Assembly (NCBI GenBank): GCA_940337035.1
Contig: OW679197.1
Location: forward strand, 39,438,466-39,502,465
Direction: 5' to 3'
Length of the DNA: 64,000 nucleotides
Origin: Agriotes lineatus
Lineage: Eukaryota; Arthropoda; Insecta; Coleoptera; Elateridae
Numbering within the stretch: position 1 is the stretch's first letter; the number at the start of each line of letters is the position of its first letter. The position numbers were made by a program, and so were the translations under genes. The notes beneath the pieces are model-generated. The model did no database searches. It saw only the letters and a program-made list of their open reading frames with translations, and had not been told where the DNA came from. Of this stretch, positions 10,100 through 20,030 are shown piece after piece.

Positions 10100-10420
10100 T
10101 CATCTAAGAACTAACTTGAAGGTTTCGGAAGACATCCATTGTTGTTTAGAGGAATCTAGACCTTTACTTACGGAGGTTTTAATATTGTTCTTTAGGTTCG
10201 TCCGTACACTGTCAGGTGAGTGTTCGAAATTGTGATATTTAGGCTGTGCGTCAAAAACTTTCTGAAAAGCATCGTCATCTTCTATTTTTGGGAGTGTTGT
10301 TACACACGTTTTCTAATAAATTTTTTTAATTTAAGTTTTATAGAGGCTATCAAAAGTTGGTGATCGGAACCGCAATCGGCACTAGGTCTTGTTTTTGCAT
10401 TAATGATGGAAGAGCCCATC
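10100..10420 (-). pseudogene. RTE-type LINE endonuclease C-terminal part
   Basis: The minus strand around 10390-10330 reads KTRPSADCGSDHQLLIASIK, the GSDH box that closes APE-type endonuclease domains in RTE LINEs. Linker-like sequence continues toward 10100. It resumes the LINE interrupted by the TIR element that ends at 10078. The endonuclease N-terminus is absent, so the LINE copy starts near 10420. Confidence 0.75.
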
Positions 10421-10573
10421 GCTGTCGAACAAGAATATAGTATTTCGAATATAGGATACTTGTTATGTATCAACAAAATGTTTGTATTGTTTATTTAAAT
10501 GCATACCTTGTAAATTTTAAAAAAATGTAGGTATAATAATACCTTTTGAGAGGTTAAAAAGTCTTAAAAAATA

Positions 10574-11498
10574 ACAGGTGGCGCAAAAGTCCTCACTCGA
10601 TTTCCTGAGGCAGTAACTTCGTTTGTAAATAAAAATAATTGGTTCTGTTTGTTGATTATGTTTGTTTAGACGTTTAATTTTTTTTCCCATTAAGTCGCTA
10701 AGATAATATCGGTCAAGTGGACACCGTCAGAGTTGATGCATATTCCGGCTCGTTTCACAGCATTTTCCATGACGTTTCTCAAAATTTGTGGTGATAAATT
10801 TTTCACTTCTAGTCAGATGTTCTCCTTTAGGGCCGCCAAGATCTGTGGCTTGTTCGTATAGACCCGTGACTTCAAAATACCCCAAAGAAAGGAGTCTGGA
10901 ACGGTCAAATTGGGCGATCTTGAGGGACAGTTCAAATATCCAAAACGAGAGATTAAGCGGCAGGGAAAAACTTGCTTCAGAATATCCACTATTGCTCGTG
11001 CTGTGTGTGCGGTTGCACTTTGTACGGGAACATCTTCAAGTCTTTCACCAAAATTGGCTGTAAAGATCGGGTACTGATGCCCAATTGCATGGCCCGTCGT
11101 CTGGTTGATGTTTGAGGGTCCTCTTGGACATCTGCAGCTACAGCAGCGATATTCTCGACTGAACGAATACTCTGGAGCCGGCTACGTCTGCAACTGTCCC
11201 GTGTTGAGCCAGTCTCCTCGAGGCAAGCGGTTAACCGCCACAGTCTTTGCCCAATTGATCCCACACGACCAAAAAATCGACGACAAAATTCACGTTGAGC
11301 CAAAACTACTGAAAAATTATTTGTCAAAAACATTTGACACAATTATTTCGCGTTCTTGAGGAATATAGCGATCCATGGTTTGTCTACGTGTATTCTGCTT
11401 CTCTTTACTTCACAAATGTCAAAGTCGCAATGACATAAGACGCCATTTGCGAAAATGAGAGCATCTTCCAATAGAGTGATTACTTTTGCGCCACCTGT
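10574..11498 (-). mobile_element. Mariner-like element, DUF4817-type transposase
   Basis: The ends ACAGGTGGCGCAAAAGT and its complement ACTTTTGCGCCACCTGT are flanked by TA (10572-10573 and 11499-11500), the Tc1/mariner target signature. The 925-bp body encodes the N-terminal half of a transposase on the minus strand. The C-terminal half is heavily decayed. It inserted just beyond the 5' end of the RTE LINE. Confidence 0.85.
10989..11395 (-). pseudogene. Mariner-like transposase N-terminal half (HTH, DUF4817-like)
   Basis: The frame 11342-10989 carries AQREFCRRFFGR, LEETGSTRDS, RSVENIAAVAADVQEDPQTS and RRRAMQLGISTRSLQPIL. These are the successive helix-turn-helix blocks of insect mariner-like transposases with a DUF4817 domain (usual pattern TQRRFCRHFGR, WEETGSV, SVRTPENI, SARRHALALGIS.RSL). 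An upstream frame near 11395-11343 begins MDRYIPQE, the expected N-terminus, shifted by one frame. The protein stops before any DDD catalytic block. It is non-functional. Confidence 0.8.
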
Positions 11499-11518
11499 TA
11501 TATTGACTCTGTTCTAAA

Positions 11519-12130
11519 TACAGGATCCGTCAACGAAGCGGGGGTGGAAGATATTTCTAAAGCTATGAGAGTTACATGAATATTGCGTATATAAAAGTTG
11601 TAGGTACGAAGGTGGTGCATATTACTAAAATAGTTTTGATTATACAGGGTGCATCAAAAAAGTGTGGCGAATGAAACTTACTTTTTTTTTAATGGACTAC
11701 CCTATATTTGGGTAGCTTAAAACTTTTGGATTGAAATGCTCATCATTTTGATATAAAGTTATATGGGTCTAACGTCAACTGTTTTGGAGATATTAACGAT
11801 TTTATGCAAGAAAATGCTGAACTGCAGGCGGCGGCTGTAAGCAACAGAAAACAATTGAATGAAGAAAAATTTTACCAAAAAATTGTTATTTTCGTGAACT
11901 ACCTTTCAAGTATAAAATGGTGGATCTGAGTATTAACGCTATACAGGTTGCACAACATTTGAAAATTTAATGATTTCGATTTTTTTTTAATGGAAAGCTC
12001 TTTAAATTTTGGTGTTTTTGAAAATCCCTTTTAATGAACTTTCTTTTGATATGTTACTTCATACCTCTAAGTTCAACTGTTTTTCAGATATGTGTTTGAA
12101 CATAAAAAGCAATTTAAGTTGTTAGCTATA
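11519..12130. repeat. Left inverted arm of the foldback transposon
   Basis: The arm pairs with 17782-17380 and then 13877-13680 in reverse complement. It contains a second terminus-like TACAGGTTGCACAA at 11941, matched by the complement of TTGAGCACCCTGTA near 13860. It is present only once in the window, because the second large copy starts at the equivalent of 13348. Confidence 0.8.
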
Positions 12131-13679
12131 TTTATCTATAAATTCCTTTACCTACCTTTAGGTCATCGCTATATCTCTTAGTTAACAATCGATCACTATA
12201 AAAGTATATTTGAGGCCCGTCTCTAGCATCAGTGAAGACGTCGCGGATTCTAGTTTATGATGTTATAATTGGCGCCAACAAGTTAAACTCAAATATACTG
12301 ATATAAGCCAAGAAACTTGTAACTTCACTTTCTATCAACTAATAACAATACGATTATTGAACTCCCTATCAAAATTAAAGAAAGCAATACTTGTAACTAG
12401 TTTTATTACTACTCGAACATTACTACCATCGATCAGACAATTAGCATCTTTAACATTACTACCTCACGCAGGGTACCCTAAATCGCTTAACTTAAACCGT
12501 TCGTAAGTTTAATGGTTACACAGTTTTTATATGCAAAAATATCATCAGATTCTAGCTAAAACACTTATCTTTGTGCCGATATACTCGCAGACATTTAATA
12601 CGTCCCGCTACTCCTATCACATGTCAGCTTGACAGGTTCCAACCTCGGCTGTCATTCGCTATACCTCGACCCCCAATACTGCGGTAGATTAGCTTTCCAA
12701 GATTTTCCGCCTAATAGTTGTTGCTATAAATCGAATTTCCAGGTAACAAAAGGCAAATTCCACATTAAACTACATACCCTGTTCACAGGCAATAAACTTC
12801 GCAATCGTTGTATTCGTGTTTCCCAGATCGCTTCACAGCTTGAATATAAATATTCATTGGAAAAATGACATCCGCTTAATTATCTCCCATACAGGAACGG
12901 CTGGCCAGTAACCCAATTCTTTACTATCACCCAACCATATTAAATGGCGAGATTGTCATTTACACCCCACGAAAACTCTTGCCTTTTTTAAAAGCTGATA
13001 TACAAATTTTTTCTCAAACAAACAAACGTTGTTATTATATCTTCCCTAGCAACGAACAAAGCCAATCTGATATTAATTTTTATCGCGTCACTCTCACTAG
13101 ATTCCTCATTCAACACTAGTATTAATATCAAATGCTTTTGACACGTAACAAAGTCCCTTAAAATAAAAACGCCGTTAAAATAATGATTAAAACACTTGAA
13201 CTCTCCAAAAATAAACACACAAAACCAGGTTTAAAAAATATAAATTCAGTCAGGAGGGATACAAGGAATAATATCCCGAAAAAAACAATAAACGCAGGAA
13301 TAAACTAATTACAAGGTCAAATATAATCAGATTAAATGTTCAAATAGTTCTCCTTTCTTGCTCTGAGTATTAAAGCTGTACTCATAATCAGCAAATATAA
13401 TTATTTTGATTTATTTAAATGGAACACCCTCTATATCCCTGTATTTTTGAAAAGTACTTTTGGTGAGATTTCTTCTGACATTTTATTTCCTATCCCTAAC
13501 TTCAATCGCTTTTCAGATTTGATTTTCTCCTGCTTGTTTCGTTTTCCCGTATTTCTAGTTTTGAGTAGTCGCTGGGTTTTTTTTCTAAACTTGGGTTTAT
13601 CTTTTTTTGAAAACTCAAGTGTTTAAATAATTATTTTAACGGCGTTTGTTTGTTATCATTTTAAATAAAGCATTTTATG
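12131..13679. other. Interior of foldback transposon, mostly unassigned
   Basis: No gene is recognised. Around 12196-12275 a TATAAAAG box, a CATCAGTGAAGAC initiator-like stretch and TTGGCGCCAACAAG lie in the order promoter, R region, primer-binding site. This might be a solo LTR remnant, but only one copy is seen. The part 13348-13530 is a diverged direct repeat of the left-arm sequence near 11950-12090. Confidence 0.45.
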
Positions 13680-13909
13680 GGACTTAAATTGTTTTTATGT
13701 TCAAACAAGCATATCTGAAAAACAGTTGAACTTAGAGGTATGAAGTACTATATCAAAAGAAAGCTCATTAAAAGAGCTTTTCAAAAATACAAAAATATAC
13801 AGGGCGTTCCATTTGAAAAAATCGAAATAATTAAATTTGCAAATATTGAGCACCCTGTATAGCATTAATATTCAGAACCAGCATTCATTTTCATCTTCAT
13901 CTTCAGCCT

Positions 13910-15335
13910 TCAGTTGCGTCCCACTATCCTGACAATGTCCTCTTTCCACCTCATTTGTGGTCTTCCTGTATTCCTCTTTGTTAATCTCGGCCTCCATTCT
14001 AGAACTGTTTTCGTCCATCTGTTGTCCGTTATCCTGGCTATGTGTCCGGCCCATCTCCATTTTGCGCTTACTACTGATTCTGCTACATCTCTAACTTTTG
14101 TTCGTTGCCTTATCCATTCGTTTCTCATTCTATCTTTCAGTGTTATCCCTAGTAGAGAGCGCTCCATGCCCCTTTGCGCTATTTGTAGCTTGTGTATAGC
14201 TCTTGCTGTTAATGTCCACGTCTCAGCTCCGTATATTACAACAGGCAGGATACATGTGTCAAATGCTTTCTTTTTGAGAATTATTGAAACGTCACTTTTA
14301 AACACGAAGTGTAGTTTTCCGAATGCCGACCAAGCTAGTTTTATTCGTCGTTCTATTTCTTTTATTTGATTTTCGCTTCTCATTCCTATTGTATGTCCCA
14401 AATAAATATAGCTATTTGTTTTTTCAATTATTTGGCCGTCTATCTCTATTTGTATTTTATCCTGAATTTTTTCGTTTGTCATTATCTTTGTCTTCTGGAA
14501 GTTCATCTCTAGTCCAATTTCTTTTGATTTCTCGTTTAGATCATTTAGCATTTGTTCTAACTCATTCATTGTTTGTGCTATTAAAACAACGTCTTCGGCA
14601 AATCTCAAATTGTTCATAAACTCTCCGTCAATATTTAAGCCCGGGTTTTACCATTCTAATTTCTTAAACACGTCCTCTAACGCAAGTGTAAATAGTTTAG
14701 GAGACACGATGTCGCCTTGTCTCACTCCTCTTTCTATGGTTATAGGGTTTGTATCCTCGTGCATTTTAACCGTCATTGTTGCGTTTTTATATATTTTCTT
14801 TATTAATGCGGTATAACGATGAACAATTCTACAATGTCTCAACCCTTGAAATACTGCCTATTGTCCAATCGTATCGAATGCCTTCCTGTAGTCGATGAAT
14901 GCTAAACACAGAGGCATGTTGTATTCGTTTGTTTTTCTATTATCGTTTTTAGAGTTTGTAGATGGTCTTGGGTGCTAAATCCTTTCCTGAATCCCGCTTG
15001 CTCCTTTGTTTGATAATCGTCTAGCTTTCTTGTTAAACGATTTGTAAGTATCTTCGACAATAGTTTGTATATTTGGGATAATAGTGTTATGGGTCTGTAA
15101 TTTTCAGGGTTGGCTCTATCTCCTTTTTTATAGAGCAGCACCATTTGTGAGGTTTTCCACTTTTCTGGTATATCCTCCTTTTCTAAGCACTCATTTAACA
15201 GGTTTAGTAATACTTCTTGCATTTCGTTTCCTCCCAGTTTAAGCATTTCTGTAAGAACACCATCGTTGCCTGGCGTCTTATTATTTTTCATCTGAGCTAG
15301 AGCATATTCCATCTCTTCCATGTTTAACCCTGGAA
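13910..15335 (-). pseudogene. RTE-type LINE reverse transcriptase, copy 1
   Basis: Minus-strand blocks in order are MKNNKTPGNDGVLTEMLK, SQMVLLYKKGD with NYRPITLLSQIYKLLSKIL, QAGFRKGFSTQDHL, GVRQGDIVSPKLF, NNLRFAEDVVLIAQTMNELE, YGAETWTLT and KWRWAGHIARITDNRWTK. This is a near-complete RTE RT with its C-terminal tail. The catalytic box is FAED instead of the usual (Y/F)ADD, so the first Asp is Glu. A missing T near 14935 breaks the frame relative to copy 2. A stop next to 14642 separates the GVRQGD and FAED blocks. The finished domain order shows it was once full length for the RT. It is non-functional. Confidence 0.85.
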
Positions 15336-15590
15336 TATCCTCCGAGTTATGTACTGTTTGAGGCTTTCGCGGTTACTCAAATTATTCTCCTTAGCATAGA
15401 ATTTCGGCTTAGACCGCGTAGTATTTGTAGATGAACACCCAGCATTCTCTGGCTTAATGTGCCTTGCATCTTGTGAAGTCGAGCAAAAACCCGCGCGATG
15501 GCCATTCTCTTTGGTGGCTCGTGTTGTTTGAGTATCTTGAGAACGAGGATACTTAGGCAGATTTGCCGTTTTGCTGTTTGTGCATCCATA

Positions 15591-15637
15591 TTCACTAACG
15601 TTTCGCAAGACCTTGCAGCTTGCATCATCAGAGTGAA
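15591..15637 (-). ncRNA. Hammerhead ribozyme-like motif, left arm
   Basis: On the minus strand TTCAC precedes CTGATGA. A stem GCAAG/CTTGC closes a CTGCAAGGT loop, then GAAAC follows, then GTGAA, which pairs with TTCAC (stem I). CUGAUGA and GAAA are the invariant hammerhead core. Stem II is perfect here. Stem III would be minimal, and the cleavage-site register is unclear. Ribozyme activity is therefore an inference. Confidence 0.5.
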
Positions 15638-15659
15638 AGTCGCACTAAGAACCGAAGGT

Positions 15660-15970
15660 AAAGGTAAAAGGTAAAGGTTCAGGGTTATTTCAATTCCCCA
15701 ACTGGGGGCGGGCTGCTATAGGGACCTTCCGTCCCTCTTCAGCCAAGAACGGGAATTATAGGATGGGTGAGAGAAAGGAGGGGCGGAGAATGGAAGAGAG
15801 GCCAGGAAAGGTGGAGAAGTACTGCCCCGGCATTCGCCTCAGAGAATGTACACTGCTGACTCAGGAAAACCACCTAAAAACCTGAATCAAGGCAGGCGGC
15901 CGCAGGAATCGAACCCACGACCTCCCGAATGCTAAGTGGACGTGCTACGCACTATGCCACGGAGCTCGGT
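15660..15970 (-). mobile_element. tRNA-derived SINE
   Basis: An exact 12-bp duplication AGAACCGAAGGT (15648-15659 and 15971-15982) flanks a 311-bp body. On the minus strand the head (15970-15893) has an A-box-like TGGCATAGTGCG and a B-box GGGTTCGATTCC, the internal pol III promoter of a tRNA. A tRNA-unrelated body follows, then a TTTACC-repeat tail. It is inserted in the left arm of the inverted-repeat element, whose sequence resumes exactly after the second duplication. The tRNA of origin is not clear from the degraded head. Confidence 0.88.
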
Positions 15971-16185
15971 AGAACCGAAGGTCGGTGTGGAGCTATTTAT
16001 AGTCCTCTGTGCCAGGCGCGCGGAGTGGCGTAACGCTGGTTGGAGTGCAACGTAATCCGCGCGGCGTGGCCGTATGACGCACAGTGGTTGTAATGCTTTA
16101 GATCGTGTATCACAGGGGTGTATCACACACCCGGCACAGAGGACTATAAATAGCTCCACACCGACCTTCGGTTCTTAGTGCGACT

Positions 16186-16232
16186 TTCACTCTGATGATG
16201 CGAGCTGCAAGGTCTTGCGAAACGTTAGTGAA
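16186..16232 (+). ncRNA. Hammerhead ribozyme-like motif, right arm
   Basis: Same layout as the left-arm motif, on the plus strand. TTCAC 16186-16190, CTGATGA 16192-16198, stem GCGAG/CTTGC, GAAAC 16219-16223 and GTGAA 16228-16232. One stem II pair is G-U here instead of A-U. It is preceded by a TATAAATA box at about 16145. Confidence 0.5.
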
Positions 16233-16576
16233 TATGGATGCACAAACAGCAAAACGGCCAAATCTGCCTAAATATCCTCGTTCTCAAGATACTCAAACAA
16301 CACGAGCCACCAAAGAGCATGGCCATCGCGCGGGTGTTTGCTCGACTTCACAAGGTGCAAGGCACATTAAGCCAGAGAATGCTGGGTGTTCATCTACAAA
16401 TACTACGCGGTCTAAGCCGAAATTTTATGCTAAAAAGAATTATCCTCCGAGTTTACATTCATAAATTTGCGTGCTTTTTGCAATTCACGTTGTTCTGGTA
16501 TTTTAGATGTATATAATTTTTTGTAGAATTGCTCTATTTCTGTTACGATTTCAGTTCGATTTGTAATTACTTTGCT

Positions 16577-17379
16577 TCAAATTTTAATTTTAGTTATCTG
16601 TGTTTTGCCGTGTAGGAGGTTTTTACGCAGCAGTTTCATGTTACAGTTATCTTCTATTATTTTTTCTACCAGTTGATAATTGTACTTCCTTTTGTCTTTC
16701 CTAATCATTCTTCTGATACTCTTATTCATTTCTCTGTATTCTATTGTATTTACTTTACCATTTCCTACTAATTCTCTTCTTTTTTCAAACATTTCCTTTG
16801 TTTCTTTTGTTAGAATGTCTTTCTTTTGACTGGTTTGTTTTGCTACTTCTCTAGCTGAGTCTGCCAGTATGTTTGTTATTTTATTTTGTTTTTCATCTAT
16901 AGTATCAGTGTCTATGATAGGGGTTGTACGGAGTCGTTGGTTTACTGCTAATGAGTACTCATTTCTGTTTTCCTTTAATTTTTTAGTATCTATATGATTT
17001 TTTGGTTTTTGTAATAACTTTCGTCTTTCGTACTTCACGTTTATGCACACATTAGCGCGGACCATTCTATGGCCGCTTCCGGTGTGGAACTTACTTAGGA
17101 CAAAAACATCTTTTATAATATGTCTATGTTTGGATAGTACATAGTCTATTTGGTTTTTAGTTATTCCATTTGGGCTCACCCATGTCCATTTTCTGTTTTC
17201 TTTCTTTTCTGTTGTAGGAAGTTCATTAGCATCGTTCCTCTATTATTTCTTTTTCCTGGGCCGTGTTCTATATACTTCTCCATCTTTTCTTCTTTTTGCC
17301 CAAGTTTGGCGTTAAAGTTTCCTACAATTATATTATATTGTGTTTTTTCATTTTCCAGGGCTTGTGTCACATCTTCACT
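16577..17379 (-). pseudogene. RTE-type LINE endonuclease and linker, copy 1
   Basis: Minus-strand frames 17370-17176 and 17179-16577 overlap with a one-frame change. The first has YNIIVGNFNAKLGQ, where the endonuclease box normally reads GDFNAKLG, so Asp is Asn. The second has ITKNQIDYVLSKHRH and TGSGHRMVRANV, where the family has GSDHR, so Asp is Gly. A basic Lys-rich linker leads to the RT. The N-terminal third of the endonuclease is missing. Loss of two catalytic or metal-linked acidic residues, together with the FAED box in the RT, indicates an old inactive copy. Confidence 0.8.
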
Positions 17380-17782
17380 CCAGCATTATACACTTGAAAG
17401 GTAGCTCACGAAAATCATATTTTTTAGTAACGTTTTCCTTCATTCAATTGTTTCCCGTTGCTTACAGCAGCCGCCTGAAGTTCAGCAGTTTTTTGCATAA
17501 AATCGCTAATATCTCTAAAACAGTTGATGTTATACCCATACACCTTTATATCAAAATTATGAGTATTTCAATACACAACTTATAAGCTACGCAAATATAG
17601 GGTATTCCATTAAAAAAAACAAGTAAGTTTGCTTTGCCACACTTTTTTGAGCTACCCTGTATAATCAAAACTATTTTAGTAATGTGCACCACCTTCGTAC
17701 CTACAACTTTTATATACGCAATATTGTAACTCTCATAGTTTTAGGAATATCTTTCACTCCCGCTTCGTTGCCGTACCCTGTA

Positions 17783-18493
17783 TACAGGGTGATTCAAATT
17801 AAGTGCGCACCATTGCTATCTTTGTTATTATTAATTTTACAAAGTAGGTTAAATTAGCAAACTAGTAGTGTTTTTGGCTCTGATTAATATGCAATTAATA
17901 AAAAACAATCGAATAACTCGTTGCAACGAGTAAATGGGTTATTATTATTAACAAGCTCTGTAGATATTCACCTAATTTAAATTAGGCACTTAATTGTGTC
18001 ACAATTGAATGGCTGTAATACATCTATACTAATTATTATATTTTATTCAGAACATAAAGAGTATTAATAAGTGGTGATGTAAGTGTAATTAATGTTCCCA
18101 AGTTAAATTTAAGTTCAAGGAGCCACTGGGGGTTAAAGAAAAATTCGAAAATTTCTATTTCAGGGCTCATAGAAACGTCAGTGCGCATGTTTGGCAAAGA
18201 ATACGTCATACTTCGTTCATTTCAAGGTCTACGTTGTGGAGAACCACACACCACAAGCAATTCGTTTTAGCAAGAATGCGGTTAGTGTTCGTTGCGTGTG
18301 AAATATTTTTGTTTACATTTTGGTTTTGTAGGAAAACGTCTAGAAGTGCAAGGAATAGTGTAATAGATTGTTGCTAACAACTAATTACACTTTAAGAAAA
18401 ATCGACAACTGCTGCATAATTTTGGAAATTGAACAAGTAAGACAACGTAAAATTACATAACTTGTTTTGCATTGGCGCTAGTGGCAGAACTAC
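17783..18493. other. Unassigned; single TACAGGGTG terminus
   Basis: A transposon-like end TACAGGGTGATTCAAATTAA starts at 17783, directly abutting the foldback element. I see no partner end in the window. The rest has no recognisable coding or structural signal. Confidence 0.5.
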
Positions 18494-19182
18494 TAGTCCA
18501 AGAGCCAGCAACGGATTTCTTACAGTATTTTTAAGTAACTGTTATGGAAGGTCCCTGAGAAGGGAACCCGAAGTCTGGCACGCCTGCGGTGGTGGTTTTA
18601 GCCCCCCTGCGCCCTTGAAGAGCGGAAAAAAATAATGTGTCAAAACTGACACAAAACCTAGGAATAATATGTTGGTAACACTGTAAGTCTATGTCAAATT
18701 CGAGGTTAGCAGGTTAGATTTTGCGTCAGTCTGTGTCAAAAATGACGGAAAACCTAACCTGCTAACCTCGAATTTGACAGACTTACAGTGCCACCAACTT
18801 ATTATTCACGCGTTTGAATTTTCACAGCCCGCTGAGGATCAGTTTTTTTGGATCTCTCGATATTTTACAGTAAATGGTTAAGTTTATTATGCAACTTTAT
18901 GTGAATCTGGAGTAAACTAACTACCCGTGAAAGCGTCTGTCAATCCTTTCACTTACATAAGATATGATTACCTTTAACATAGCAAAGAGCCAGACTTGTT
19001 ATTATACTTTTTTCTTATTATTTTTTTCCATCCTTCAAGGACGCAAGGGGGCCAAAACCACCACCACAGGCTTGCCAGACTTCGGGTTTCCTTCTCAGTA
19101 GGTATATGCAAAAGTACCTTCCATAACAGTTACACACTTGTTAAAAATACTGTAAGCAAACCCGTTGCTGGCTCTTGGACTA
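18494..19182. mobile_element. Foldback MITE with ~150-190-bp arms
   Basis: TAGTCCAAGAGCCAGCAACG at 18494 pairs with the complement at 19182. Pairing continues through GAACCCGAAGTCTGGCA and GGTGGTGGTTTTRGCCCCC to the GGAAAAAAATAAT block (arms about 18494-18640 and 19010-19182). A hairpin MITE (18671-18798) lies in its interior. There is no coding capacity. Confidence 0.8.
18671..18798. mobile_element. Hairpin MITE (family H1)
   Basis: A nearly perfect palindrome. TTGGTAACACTGTAAGTC is followed by ATGTCAAATTCGAGGTTAGC and AGGTTAGATTTTGCGTCAG, then the reverse complement to CAGTGCCACCAA. Arms are ~55 bp with almost no loop. Family members lie at 5139, 21752 and 24103. Confidence 0.88.
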
Positions 19183-19346
19183 TACTGGATAAAGAAACAC
19201 ACGGGAAGGTCAGATTATTGCGGACAATAATTTTGTTGAAATTTTAACGCAAAACTAATTTTATAACACTATTTTTTAGTAGCGTTTTGAAATTTACAAT
19301 ATAAATATATTTCTTTCCTTGCAAAGTATAATTTGTTAATGTTATA

Positions 19347-19728
19347 CAGGGTGTTTCAGAATTGCATAGAACAAATAGAACGGTGTTATTTCATGACAAA
19401 ACAGTAAAAAAAAGGTATGCAAAAGGTTTAAACACTCTGAATTTCTTTCGCAAGTGGAAGTATTCAAACTAAGAATTTTGAAATTAGCAAAGGAAAAAAT
19501 ATTCTTTTCAACAGCTCTCCAGAGCCGGATTAAGGATATGTGAGGCCCAGGTCTAAATTTTTTTAGAGGCCCCATTCCCATTTATGCAACGGGTACAAAG
19601 GGATCTAAATGATTAGAAACAACAGTAGATTATATCCTTCGAATCTTTTCGAGGCCCCCCAAATTTGGTGGCCCGGGGCTGCAGCCCCCTTAGCCCCCCC
19701 CCTTAATCCGGCTCTGCAGCTCTCCCTG
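19347..19728. mobile_element. Short element with CAGGG ends, interrupted by a hAT MITE
   Basis: TA-CAGGGTGTTTC at 19345-19356 and CTCTCCCTG-TA at 19722-19730 look like the ends of a TA-flanked element. Inverted similarity is limited to the first few bases, so confidence is low. The hAT MITE 19520-19716 sits close to its right end. Confidence 0.45.
19520..19716. mobile_element. 197-bp hAT-type MITE
   Basis: Terminal repeats CAGAGCCGGATTAAGG and CCTTAATCCGGCTCTG are flanked by an exact 8-bp duplication CAGCTCTC (19512-19519 and 19717-19724). An 8-bp duplication and CAG...CTG ends are the hallmarks of the hAT superfamily. It is non-coding and would depend on a transposase elsewhere. Confidence 0.9.
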
Positions 19729-20030
19729 TATTTGTTGGGTCCAAAATATGCATATTTTCGTGGTAAAAACCTGAGCTATGTGCAAAATATTAGGTACTTT
19801 TATTTAACTAATAGCTCTCGAGTTAGAATCTCAAATCAACAAAAGTAAATTAATCCTGACCAGTTAAAATTAAAATAGTTAAATATATGAGACATGGTGA
19901 AGATACACACAAGTATTCAGATTTGGGTTTTGATGTCTGGTGCAAACTAACAGTTTGACGTTCTTGTCAATTGAAAGTACTGAGAGGCAATTAAGACTTA
20001 TTTGTGATACAACTGGCTTAAGCTATATTT

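Larger units (their letters stand above)
5690..10420 (-). mobile_element. Decayed RTE-type LINE split by two insertions
   Basis: Read on the minus strand, three fragments follow the order of one RTE-type ORF. These are the endonuclease end (10420-10100), linker plus RT fingers and palm (7510-6821) and RT C-terminus (6195-5690). The first break is filled by the 2.5-kb TIR element 7530-10078 and the second by the foldback element 6265-6787. All pieces are on one strand and collinear, so I infer a single 5'-truncated LINE that was hit twice. About 50 residues after the FADD box are missing next to the second insertion. No intact ORF remains. Confidence 0.75.
15349..16440. mobile_element. Penelope-like inverted repeat (paired pseudo-LTRs) with hammerhead-like motifs
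   Basis: The element is flanked by an exact 13-bp duplication TATCCTCCGAGTT (15336-15348 and 16441-16453). Two ~300-bp arms (about 15376-15647 plus 15983-16011, and about 16129-16440) are near-perfect reverse complements around a ~115-bp loop. Each arm contains CTATAAATAGCTCC followed by CTCTGATGATGC, a short stem and GCGAAACG. Penelope-like elements are known to carry inverted pseudo-LTRs with hammerhead ribozyme motifs. The long duplication also fits retrotransposition rather than a cut-and-paste element. No RT/GIY-YIG ORF is present, so this would be an internally deleted or non-autonomous copy. A plain foldback element is the alternative. Confidence 0.6.
13886..17379 (-). mobile_element. 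RTE-type LINE inserted in foldback right arm
   Basis: The LINE is bounded by an 8-bp duplication CCAGCATT (13878-13885 and 17380-17387). The 3' end on the minus strand is a GATGAAGATGAAAATG simple repeat, typical of RTE tails. It is 5'-truncated within the endonuclease and interrupted by the inverted-repeat element 15349-16440. Motifs needed for catalysis are altered (see the two gene entries), so the copy is dead. Confidence 0.85.
11519..17782. mobile_element. Foldback/long-TIR transposon hosting nested insertions
   Basis: Left arm 11519-12130 pairs with a right arm that is split in two (13680-13877 and 17380-17782). The RTE LINE 13886-17379 landed in it. Outer ends are TACAGGATCCG and the complement of TACAGGGTACGG, and both begin with TA. 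If the LINE is ignored, the right arm reads continuously through the AATGCTGG target site and matches the left arm across it. Arms are therefore ~600 bp. I see no transposase in the interior 12131-13679. It may be a compound of two adjacent long-TIR elements, because a second TACAGG end lies at 11941. Confidence 0.75.

Noticed and set aside
12196..12275. LTR retrotransposon
   Set aside because: A TATA box and a possible primer-binding site are present, but there is no second LTR and no gag, protease, integrase or RT of that class nearby. Kept only as a note in the interior feature.
13914..14816. Plus-strand frames of 98-151 codons rich in Leu/Phe/Ser
   Set aside because: They lie antisense to the RTE reverse transcriptase, are repeated in copy 2 for the same reason, and have no domain of their own.
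15893..15970. Functional tRNA gene on the minus strand
   Set aside because: The A and B boxes are the head of a SINE with a 12-bp target duplication and a TTTACC tail. The acceptor and anticodon stems do not form a clean cloverleaf.
16195..16464. Repeated 89-101-codon frame with PKYPRSQDTQTTRA as a host gene
   Set aside because: It lies entirely in the inverted arms of the Penelope-like element, so it occurs in both orientations. It overlaps the hammerhead-like motif and has no known domain.
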